From positions 992,001-1,056,000 of the forward strand of contig NZ_CP040786.1 in assembly GCF_021922925.1 (NCBI RefSeq): a DNA stretch of 64,000 nucleotides, in the 5' to 3' direction. The translations under genes and the position numbers were made by a program. Source of the stretch: Clavibacter phaseoli. GTDB lineage: Bacteria; Actinomycetota; Actinomycetes; Actinomycetales; Microbacteriaceae. Positions 17,165-25,867 of the stretch are shown piece after piece. Each line of letters opens with the position of its first letter. The stretch's first letter is position 1. The notes under the pieces were generated by a model. That model saw nothing but the letters and a program-made list of their open reading frames with translations, made no database searches and was not told the origin of the DNA.

Positions 17165-18445
17165 GTGCGCGCCTGGCCCCGCCCCGCCGTCCCCGCCGTC
17201 GCGGGGGAGCCGCCCGTCCCGTCCCTGTTCGACACGAGCGCCGGATCCGTCCGCCCCGCCGAGTGCACGGGCGACGGCCGCGTGGGCCTCTACGTGTGCG
17301 GCATCACGCCGTACGACGCGACCCACCTCGGCCACGCGTCCACCTACCTCGCGTTCGACACGCTCCAGCGCGTCTGGCTCGACCGCGGCTACGACGTCGC
17401 GTACGTGCAGAACGTCACCGACGTCGACGATCCGCTGCTCGAGCGCGCGACGGCCACGGGCGTCGACTGGCGCGACCTCGCGGCCGAGCAGGTGGAGCTG
17501 TTCCGCACCGACATGGAGGCGCTCCGGATCCTGCCGCCCGACTCCTACGTCGGCGTCACCGAGGTCGTCGACGAGGTCGCGGGCGCGGTCGCCGAGCTCG
17601 TCCGCCGCGGGACGGCCTACGCGGTCCCGACGCCCGACGCCGTCGAGGCCGGCGCCCAGGACCTCTACTTCGACGTCGCGCGCGCGAGCGAGACGGGCCC
17701 CTGGGAGCTCGGCGACGAGAGCGGCTACGACCGCGCCACCATGGCCGTTCTGTCCGCCGAGCGCGGCGGCGACCCGGAGCGTCCCGGCAAGCGCGACCCG
17801 CTGGATCCGCTGCTGTGGCGCGTCGAGCGCGCGGGCGAGCCCGCGTGGGACAGCGTCGTCGGCCGCGGACGGCCCGGCTGGCACATCGAGTGCGCCGTCA
17901 TCGCGCTCCGGAAGCTCGACCGCCCGGTCACCGTCCAGGGCGGCGGATCCGACCTGATCTTCCCCCACCACGAGATGTCGGCCGGCCACGCCGCGGCGCT
18001 CACGGGCGAGGACTTCGCGTGCGTCTACGCGCACAGCGGCATGGTCGCGTACCAGGGCGAGAAGATGAGCAAGTCGCTCGGCAACCTCGTGCTCGTGTCG
18101 CGCCTGCGGGCCGCGGGCGTGGATCCCCGCGCCATCCGCCTCGCGCTCCTCGCGCAGCACTACCGCGCGGACTGGGAGTGGACGGACGCGCTCCTCGAGG
18201 AGTCCGTCGCGCGCCTCGCCGCGTGGGACGCGTGGGCCGCCGAGGCGACGACGTCGGGCGCCGACGCGGGGGAGCCGGGCGAGCTCGTGCAGCTCGTCCG
18301 CGAGCGCCTCGCCGACGACCTCGACACGCCGGGCGCGATCCTGCTGCTCGACCTCCGCGTCGCCACGGGCGTGCCCGCGACGGCGGTCGAGGCGGCCGCC
18401 GTCGACGCGCTACTCGGCGTGCGGCTGGGGAGCCCGGCCGCCTGA
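17165..18445 (+). CDS. mshC: Cysteine--1-D-myo-inosityl 2-amino-2-deoxy-alpha-D-glucopyranoside ligase (MshC)
   Basis: 426 residues. Joins cysteine to GlcN-inositol with ATP in mycothiol synthesis; an evolved class I CysRS without tRNA binding. The zinc-binding Cys lies in YVCGITPYDATHLGHAST, which also holds the HIGH-type motif; KMSKS is at 300-304. The short C-terminus, lacking the anticodon-binding domain of CysRS, and the PxAxPAxxGEPPVPSLFDT start are typical of MshC. The GTG is 2 nt after the uppP stop. Its presence marks the organism as a mycothiol producer. Confidence 0.95.
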   Translation: MRAWPRPAVPAVAGEPPVPSLFDTSAGSVRPAECTGDGRVGLYVCGITPYDATHLGHASTYLAFDTLQRVWLDRGYDVAYVQNVTDVDDPLLERATATGVDWRDLAAEQVELFRTDMEALRILPPDSYVGVTEVVDEVAGAVAELVRRGTAYAVPTPDAVEAGAQDLYFDVARASETGPWELGDESGYDRATMAVLSAERGGDPERPGKRDPLDPLLWRVERAGEPAWDSVVGRGRPGWHIECAVIALRKLDRPVTVQGGGSDLIFPHHEMSAGHAAALTGEDFACVYAHSGMVAYQGEKMSKSLGNLVLVSRLRAAGVDPRAIRLALLAQHYRADWEWTDALLEESVARLAAWDAWAAEATTSGADAGEPGELVQLVRERLADDLDTPGAILLLDLRVATGVPATAVEAAAVDALLGVRLGSPAA

Positions 18446-18454
18446 GCCGCGGCC

Positions 18455-19414
18455 CTACTGGTCCTTCGGGTCCTTGGGGTCCTTCGGCCGCCACGGCTCC
18501 TCGGGCCGGTCGTCCCCGCGCCCGCGCGGCCCGTCGCCCCGGCGGAGGTACCTCTCGAACTCCTGCGCGATCGCCTCGCCGCTCGCCTCGGGGGAGTCGA
18601 CCGTGTCGCGGGCCTGCTCGAGCTGCTGGATGTAGGACGCCATGTCCTCGTCCTCGCCGGCGAGCTGGTCGATGCCCGCCTCCCACGTGGCCGCCTCCTC
18701 GACGAGCTCGCCGCGCGGGATCACCACGTCGACCATCTCCTCGAGCTTGTCGATGAGCGCGAGCGTGGCCTTGGGCGACGGCGCGCTGTGCACGTAGTGC
18801 GGCACGGAGGCCCAGAGCGAGACGGTGGGCATGCCCATCTCCTCGGCGCGCTGGGCGATGATGCTGAGGATCCCGACGGGCCCCTCGTACGTGCTCCGCT
18901 CGATGCCGAGCTCGGTGCGCACGGCCGCGTTCTCGCTCGTGGAGTAGACGGAGATGGGCCGCGTGTGCGGCACGTCGGCCAGCAGCGCGCCGAGCAGCAC
19001 GACGCCCTCGACGCCGGCAGCGCGCGCCGCGTCGAGCACCTCGGCGGTGAACGCCGTCCAGTGCCTCGACGGCTCGACGCCGAGCAGGAGGTGGATGCTG
19101 CCGCCGTTGTCGCCGCTCACGCCGAGCTGCGCGTCGGCGGCGAGGTCCCGGTCGGGGCGGCGCGGGTCCTTCGGGCCGTAGAGCGTGGCGCCCGGCCACT
19201 CCAGCTCGCGGGTGCCGTCCTCCGCGAAGCCGATGGTGGGGCGGTTGAACTGGAAGTCGAAGTAGTCCTCGGGATCCACCGACGACACGGCCTCGAGGTC
19301 GAGCAGCTCCTTCAGCGCCCGGACCGCTCCGCTGGCGGCCTCGCCCGCGTCGTTCCAGCCCTCGAAGGCGACGACCAGCAGCCGTCCGCTCACGAACCTC
19401 TCGGCATCCGCCAC
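18455..19414 (-). CDS. PAC2-family protein (proteasome-assembly-chaperone-like)
   Basis: 319 residues, conserved in Actinobacteria and related to archaeal/eukaryotic PAC2 proteins; the bacterial role is unproven. The core (about 10-250) starts VSGRLLVVAFEGWNDAGEAASGAV. The last 50 residues are acidic/charged and end in a DPKDPKD micro-repeat (codons in tandem, 18458-18490). GTG at 19414 has GGGAG upstream, and a minus-strand TAGGAT at 19467-19472 is a plausible -10. It converges on mshC with 9 nt between stops. Confidence 0.88.
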   Translation of the reverse strand: MADAERFVSGRLLVVAFEGWNDAGEAASGAVRALKELLDLEAVSSVDPEDYFDFQFNRPTIGFAEDGTRELEWPGATLYGPKDPRRPDRDLAADAQLGVSGDNGGSIHLLLGVEPSRHWTAFTAEVLDAARAAGVEGVVLLGALLADVPHTRPISVYSTSENAAVRTELGIERSTYEGPVGILSIIAQRAEEMGMPTVSLWASVPHYVHSAPSPKATLALIDKLEEMVDVVIPRGELVEEAATWEAGIDQLAGEDEDMASYIQQLEQARDTVDSPEASGEAIAQEFERYLRRGDGPRGRGDDRPEEPWRPKDPKDPKDQ

Positions 19415-19491
19415 GTGACTCCCGTTCCGTCTCGCCCCTGGCCGCCCGGCCGGCGGTCATCGTACGATCCTAGGACGCGGCGCCCCGCCGG

Positions 19492-19497
19492 TAGACT
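19492..19497 (+). promoter_or_regulatory. -10 box TAGACT, leaderless-type promoter
   Basis: Ends 8 nt before the HAD-hydrolase GTG; the gap CGCTCCCC carries no Shine-Dalgarno. The opposite-strand PAC2 promoter lies about 20 nt to the left, so the two are divergent. Confidence 0.5.
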
Positions 19498-19505
19498 CGC
19501 TCCCC

Positions 19506-21262
<1,757 letters not shown>

Positions 21263-21323
21263 GATGACAGGGCCGATCACGCGGGTGCGTGCCGGCCGCC
21301 CCCACCACCGAAAGAGGAGTCAC

Positions 21324-22367
21324 GTGCGCCGTTCCGCCGCGCTCACCGTCTGCGCAGGACTCGTCCTGACGCTCGCCGCCTGCAGCCCGTCCGGCTCCGG
21401 ATCCGGTGCGGCGGCGGGCTGCACGCCCCTCGCCCAGGCCGGCACGTCGTCGAGCACGGTCACCGCCACGGGCGACGTCGGCAGCGCGCCCGCCTCCGTC
21501 ACGTTCCCCACGCCGCTCAAGCCGTCGGGCGTCGAGGTCTCCACCCTCGTCGAGGGCGACGGGGACCCGGTGCAGCCGCGCCAGGGCATCACGGCCGCCG
21601 CCTCCATCGTCGACGGCAAGACGGGGGAGTCCCTCGCGGACTACGCCCGCATCGCGCCGAACGCGCGCACCACCGGCTCGCCGCTGTTCACCCCGGAGTC
21701 CCTGCACGAGTCCCTCCCGTACCTCGAGGAGGCGATGACGTGCATGCCCGTCGGCTCGCGTCTCGCCGTCGCGGTCCCCGTCTCCACGGTCTTCCCCGGC
21801 CAGGACCTCTCGGCCCAGGGCCTCGCGGCCACCGACGGCCTCGTCCTCATCGTCGACATCACGTCGTCCGTCCCGGAGAAGGCCACGGGCGAGCCGCGCC
21901 CCGCCCAGGCCGGCTTCCCGTCGGTCGTCACGACGGACGACGGAATCCCCGGCATCACGATCCCGCCGAGCACGCCGCCCACCGAGTACCGCGACGCGCT
22001 GCTGCGCGCGGGCGACGGCGCCGAGGTCGGCGACGGCGACACCGTCACGCTGCAGTACACCGGCGTCATCTGGGGCACGAGCACGTCGGCCGAGAGGCAG
22101 GCCGTGTTCGGATCCAGCTGGACCGGCGGCGGCCCCCTCCAGGTGCCCGCCACCGCCACCACGACCGCGCCGTCGACGGGGGCGACCTCGTCGCTCGTCG
22201 TCACGCCGGGCCTCGCGAAGGCGCTCGTCGGCAAGCACGTCGGCGACCAGGTCATCGCGGTCGTCCCCCCGGCCGACGGATTCGGCGACCAGGGCTCCGC
22301 CAAGGTGCCGGCCGGGTCCACGCTCGTCTACGTCGTGGATATCCTCGGGACCAGCACCACCAAGTAA
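21324..22367 (+). CDS. FKBP-type peptidyl-prolyl isomerase lipoprotein
   Basis: 347 residues. Lipoprotein signal: RRSAALTVCAGLVLTLAAC with lipobox LAAC at about residue 20, then a Ser/Gly linker. A first, divergent FKBP-like region covers about 50-190. The second, C-terminal FKBP domain (about 230-345) shows GDTVTLQYTGVIWGTS and VGDQVIAVVPPADGFG. It probably folds exported proteins at the cell surface. GTG at 21324 has GAGGAG 6 nt upstream. Confidence 0.92.
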   Translation: MRRSAALTVCAGLVLTLAACSPSGSGSGAAAGCTPLAQAGTSSSTVTATGDVGSAPASVTFPTPLKPSGVEVSTLVEGDGDPVQPRQGITAAASIVDGKTGESLADYARIAPNARTTGSPLFTPESLHESLPYLEEAMTCMPVGSRLAVAVPVSTVFPGQDLSAQGLAATDGLVLIVDITSSVPEKATGEPRPAQAGFPSVVTTDDGIPGITIPPSTPPTEYRDALLRAGDGAEVGDGDTVTLQYTGVIWGTSTSAERQAVFGSSWTGGGPLQVPATATTTAPSTGATSSLVVTPGLAKALVGKHVGDQVIAVVPPADGFGDQGSAKVPAGSTLVYVVDILGTSTTK

Positions 22368-22415
22368 CGACGCATCGCCACCGGCCGGGGGCTGCACCGA
22401 CGTGAGGACCACCGC

Positions 22416-23423
22416 GTGCCCGAGACATCCCGCCGCCCGACCGTGCCGGTCGAGGAGCGCCTGTTCAGCCTCGTGCTGGCGCTGCTCGCCACCGAGCAGG
22501 GCCTGACCAAGAACGAGGTCCTCTCCAGCGTCCAGGGGTACCGCCAGCGGTACCGCTCCGGCGGGGACAACGCCAACCTGGAGCGCCAGTTCGAGCGCGA
22601 CAAGGACGACATCCGCGACCTCGGCGTGCCGCTGGAGACCGTGGAGGCGCCGGGCCAGGAGGGCAACAACCAGCTCCTGCGCTACCGGATCCCGCGCGGC
22701 GCCTACGAGCTCCCCGCCGACCTGTCGTTCACCCCGGAGGAGACGACGCTCCTCAACCTCGCGGCCATGGTGTGGCGCGAGGGGTCGCTGTCGGGGGAGT
22801 CGCGCCGCGCCCTCATCAAGCTGCGCTCGCTCGGCGTGGAGTCGGACGATCCGGTCATCGGCTACGCGCCCCGGCTGCGCACGCGCGAGGCGGCCTTCGC
22901 GCCGCTGGGCGTCGCGCTGGAGCGGCACGTGCTCGTCTCCTTCGGCTACCTCAAGCCGGGGGAGCGGACGGCCAGGATCCGCACGGTCGCCCCCCTCGCG
23001 CTCGTCCAGCACCAGGGCCGCTGGCACCTGCACGGCATCGACCAGGACGCCGACGGGCCGCGCACGTTCCTCCTGTCCCGGATCGTCGACCGCGTGCGCG
23101 TGACGAGCCGCGGCTTCGTCCCCGAGGGGGAGGACCACGCCGAGCGCGCCCTCGCCGACCTCGACCGCGTGTGGGCGAACGGCGTCGGCGAGGTGGCGGT
23201 GGCCCCCGGATCCGACGCGGAGATCCGCCTGCGCCGCCGCCGCGGCACGGAGGACCTCGGCGACGGGCGCCTCCGGGTGCACTACTCGGACACCAACCTG
23301 TTCGCCGACGAGGTCGCGGGCTTCGGCCCGGAGGCCCGGGTGATCGCGCCGCCGCGGCTGCGCGACGCCGTGCGCGCCCGGCTCGCCGAGACCGTCGCCG
23401 CCCACCGGGAGGACGCATCATGA
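22416..23423 (+). CDS. pafB: WYL-domain transcriptional regulator PafB
   Basis: 335 residues. PafB and PafC form the PafBC activator of the RecA-independent DNA-damage response in mycobacteria. The N-terminal winged HTH (RLFSLVLALLATEQGLTKNEVLSSV) is followed by a WYL ligand-sensing domain (about 140-215; ALVQHQGRWHLHGID, RTFLLSRI) and the WCX extension. GTG at 22416 has a GAGGA Shine-Dalgarno. PafC overlaps its stop by 4 nt. The name pafB comes from position near the Pup ligase gene in mycobacteria, which is not found here. Confidence 0.92.
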   Translation: MPETSRRPTVPVEERLFSLVLALLATEQGLTKNEVLSSVQGYRQRYRSGGDNANLERQFERDKDDIRDLGVPLETVEAPGQEGNNQLLRYRIPRGAYELPADLSFTPEETTLLNLAAMVWREGSLSGESRRALIKLRSLGVESDDPVIGYAPRLRTREAAFAPLGVALERHVLVSFGYLKPGERTARIRTVAPLALVQHQGRWHLHGIDQDADGPRTFLLSRIVDRVRVTSRGFVPEGEDHAERALADLDRVWANGVGEVAVAPGSDAEIRLRRRRGTEDLGDGRLRVHYSDTNLFADEVAGFGPEARVIAPPRLRDAVRARLAETVAAHREDAS

Positions 23424-24409
23424 CCGACCGCGCCGCGCCGCTCCAGGCGCAGGACAAGCTGGCCTTCCTGCTGGCCCTCGTGCCGTACCTCACCGACCAC
23501 GGTCGCGTCAGCGTCAGCCAGGCGGCCGCGCACTTCCGGGTGCCGCCCGAGCAGATCCGGCAGGCCGTGCGCCTCATCGCGGTCTCGGGCGTCCCGGGCT
23601 CCACGGCCTCCTACCAGCACGGCGACCTGTTCGACATCGCCTGGGACGACTTCGAGGACAACGACCAGATCGTCATCACGCACATGGTCGCCATCGACGA
23701 CTCGCCGCGCTTCTCCGCGCGGGAGGCGGCCGCGCTCATCGCCGGGCTCCAGTACGTCTCCTCGCAGGCCGACGCCAGCGACCTCGACCTCGTCGGCCAG
23801 CTCATGGCGAAGCTGGCGCGCGGATCCTCGGCGAGCCCCAGCCAGGTCGCGGTCGCGGCCGGCGGGGGCGACGGCACCCGCGACGACCTCCGCCGCGCCA
23901 TCGCGGACGAGCGGCGCGTCGAGTTCGACTACCGGAGCCCGCGCGGCGGCACGGAGCGCCGCGTCGTGGATCCGCTGCGCCTGGAGTCGATGGACGAGGA
24001 CTGGTACCTGCGCGGCTGGGATCTGGCCCGCGGCGCCGTCCGTACGTTCCGCCTCGACCGCCTCGACGAGCTCGTCGTCACCGACCTGCCGCCCGAGCAC
24101 CGCCCGCAGGACGTCGTTCTCGGCGACACCCTGTTCGAGCCGAGCGCCGACGACCTGCGCGTGACGCTCGAGGTCCAGGAGTCGGCGCTGCCCCTCCTCG
24201 GCGACTTCGTCGGGGACGAGCGGCCGGAGCCCGTCGCCGGTCGACCCGGCCGCGTCGCCGTCACGGTGCGCGTGGCCCACTACCAGGGCCTCATGCGCCT
24301 AGTCGCGGGCATGGCGGGCGTCGTGGTCGTCACGTCGCCGCCGGAGGCGCGGGCGGCGGTGGCCGACTGGGCCGCGCGCGCCGCGGCCGCCTACGACGAC
24401 GCGGACTGA
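23420..24409 (+). CDS. pafC: WYL-domain transcriptional regulator PafC
   Basis: 329 residues, partner of PafB. Same layout: HTH-like N-terminus (KLAFLLALVPYLTDHGRVSVSQAAAHF), a WYL domain at about 155-230 with VDPLRLESMDEDWYLRGWDLARGAVRTFRLDRL, and the C-terminal WCX part. ATG overlaps the pafB stop (ATGA), so the two are translated together in equal amounts, as expected for a heterodimer. Confidence 0.92.
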   Translation: MTDRAAPLQAQDKLAFLLALVPYLTDHGRVSVSQAAAHFRVPPEQIRQAVRLIAVSGVPGSTASYQHGDLFDIAWDDFEDNDQIVITHMVAIDDSPRFSAREAAALIAGLQYVSSQADASDLDLVGQLMAKLARGSSASPSQVAVAAGGGDGTRDDLRRAIADERRVEFDYRSPRGGTERRVVDPLRLESMDEDWYLRGWDLARGAVRTFRLDRLDELVVTDLPPEHRPQDVVLGDTLFEPSADDLRVTLEVQESALPLLGDFVGDERPEPVAGRPGRVAVTVRVAHYQGLMRLVAGMAGVVVVTSPPEARAAVADWAARAAAAYDDAD

Positions 24410-24470
24410 GCCGCGGCACCGAGCGGCACGGGGCCGGGCTCCGAAGAGACGGCATCGGGAGGACGCCGTC

Positions 24471-24551
24471 CGGACCAGTGGTCCGCGCAGGGGAACTCCG
24501 GGTGAACCGCAATGCCGCGCAGGGTGTCCTGGCGGGTCCCGACGGTAGACT
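24471..24551 (+). promoter_or_regulatory. tatA upstream region: inverted repeat and -10 candidate
   Basis: A perfect odd palindrome CGGACCA-G-TGGTCCG lies at 24471-24485, and a TAGACT -10 candidate at 24546-24551, about 58 nt before the tatA ATG. The palindrome could be an operator or a small hairpin closing the pafBC transcript. Nothing else is seen between pafC and tatA. Confidence 0.4.
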
Positions 24552-24608
24552 CGTCGCGGATCCCGACAACGACTGTCCGGCCCCCCGACCTGAAGGAACG
24601 TGAACCAC

Positions 24609-24965
24609 ATGCTCGGAAACCTGACCGGATGGCACCTCGTCATCATCCTCGTCGTCATCGTGCTGCTCTTCGGTTCCACGAAGCTGCCCGCGCTCGCCAA
24701 GAGCGTCGGCCAGTCCATGCGCATCTTCAAGGGCGAGGTGAAGACCATGAAGGAGGAGAGCGGCCCCGACCGCCGCGACGACCTCCGCGACGAGGACCGC
24801 CGCCGCGACGACGACCGCTACCGCGCGGACGACCGCGACCGTCCCCGCGACTCCGCCCCGCGCGACTACGTGCGCCCCGGCGAGTCCCGCGTCGACGAGC
24901 CCCGCTACGACGCCCCGCGCTACGACTCCCCGCGCGACGGCGGGGACTCCCGCCCCAGCGCCTGA
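24609..24965 (+). CDS. tatA: Twin-arginine translocase subunit TatA
   Basis: 118 residues. One N-terminal membrane helix (MLGNLTGWHLVIILVVIVLLFGSTKLPAL, with the conserved Phe-Gly hinge), then an amphipathic helix (AKSVGQSMRIFKGEVKTM) and a very long Asp/Arg/Pro-rich tail of about 65 residues. TatA polymers form the conduit for folded proteins with TatC. ATG at 24609 matches the family start; GTG at 24600 would add three residues and is possible. TatC starts 3 nt after the stop. Confidence 0.93.
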   Translation: MLGNLTGWHLVIILVVIVLLFGSTKLPALAKSVGQSMRIFKGEVKTMKEESGPDRRDDLRDEDRRRDDDRYRADDRDRPRDSAPRDYVRPGESRVDEPRYDAPRYDSPRDGGDSRPSA

Positions 24966-24968
24966 TCC

Positions 24969-25772
24969 GTGAGCACCACCGAGCGTCCCCGCCAGAAGAA
25001 GCGCGACGCGGAGGGGCGCATGTCCCTCGTCCAGCACCTGCTGGAGCTCAAGAAGCGCCTGTTCATCGCGGGCGTGGCCATCGTCCTGGCGATGGTCGTG
25101 GGCTGGTTCCTGTCGTCGTTCGTCCTCGAGGCGCTGCGCCAGCCCATCGAGACGATCAACGCGGAGCAGGGGCGGAACGCCAGCCTCAACTTCCCGACCA
25201 TCACGTCGGCATTCGACCTGCGCCTGCAGATCGCGCTCTACGTGGGCCTCATCATCTCCAGCCCCGTCTGGCTCTACCAGGTGTTCGCGTTCCTGGTCCC
25301 GGGCCTCACGAAGACGGAGCGCCGCTACACGTTCGGCTTCTTCTTCTCCGCCGTGCCGCTGTTCCTGGCGGGATGCGCGGCCGGGTGGTTCGTGCTGCCG
25401 CACATCGTCGCGCTGCTCACGCAGTTCGCGGGCGCGGGCGACTCGTCCTTCATCACGGCCCGCGAGTACTTCGACTTCGTGCTGAAGCTCGTCTTCGCGG
25501 TGGGCATCGCGTTCGTCCTGCCGGTGTTCCTCGTGCTGTTCAACTTCATGGGGATCCTCAGCGGCCAGACGATCATCAGGTCCTGGCGCATCGCCATCCT
25601 GCTGATCATCCTGTTCTGCGCCATCGCGACCCCGGCCGCCGACGTCATGTCGATGTTCCTGCTGGCGGTCCCGATGACCGTGCTCTACCTGGTGGCCGCG
25701 GGCATCTCCCTGCTCAACGACCGCCGGCGCGCGCGCAAGGCCGCGGCGATGACGGACGACCTGCTGTCCTGA
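24969..25772 (+). CDS. tatC: Twin-arginine translocase subunit TatC
   Basis: 267 residues and six membrane helices; the receptor for twin-arginine signal peptides. The N-terminal cytoplasmic MSLVQHLLELKKRLF contains the conserved signal-peptide contact region, and the first periplasmic loop and PVWLYQVFAFLVPGLTKTERR are typical. No tatB is adjacent. The GTG start lies 3 nt after the tatA stop, so tatAC is one operon, closed by a strong hairpin. Confidence 0.94.
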   Translation: MSTTERPRQKKRDAEGRMSLVQHLLELKKRLFIAGVAIVLAMVVGWFLSSFVLEALRQPIETINAEQGRNASLNFPTITSAFDLRLQIALYVGLIISSPVWLYQVFAFLVPGLTKTERRYTFGFFFSAVPLFLAGCAAGWFVLPHIVALLTQFAGAGDSSFITAREYFDFVLKLVFAVGIAFVLPVFLVLFNFMGILSGQTIIRSWRIAILLIILFCAIATPAADVMSMFLLAVPMTVLYLVAAGISLLNDRRRARKAAAMTDDLLS

Positions 25773-25784
25773 CCCCCGGCGACC

Positions 25785-25816
25785 ACGACGCCCGTCCCGC
25801 GAGGGGCGGGCGTCGT
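25785..25816 (+). terminator. Terminator-like hairpin after tatC
   Basis: A 14-bp stem (ACGACGCCCGTCCC against GGGGCGGGCGTCGT, one G-U) closed by a GNRA-type GCGA tetraloop, 13 nt after the tatC stop. No U-tract follows. Confidence 0.65.
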
Positions 25817-25852
25817 CGCGTCCGCGCCCGGCCGGCGCCCGGATCCGGAGCC

Positions 25853-25858
25853 TAGGAT
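25853..25858 (+). promoter_or_regulatory. -10 box TAGGAT, leaderless-type promoter
   Basis: Ends 9 nt before the helY GTG; the gap GGCGGCATC has no Shine-Dalgarno. Confidence 0.5.
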
Positions 25859-25867
25859 GGCGGCATC

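Noticed and set aside
17165..18445. mshC gene as a cysteinyl-tRNA synthetase
   Set aside because: HIGH, KMSKS and the zinc Cys are shared, but the protein ends without the anticodon-binding domain and has the MshC-type N-terminus.
18458..18490. Tandem GGTCCTTCG-type DNA repeat between mshC and the PAC2 gene
   Set aside because: It is the coding sequence for the DPKDPKD tail of the PAC2 protein, so a micro-repeat in a protein end rather than an independent element.
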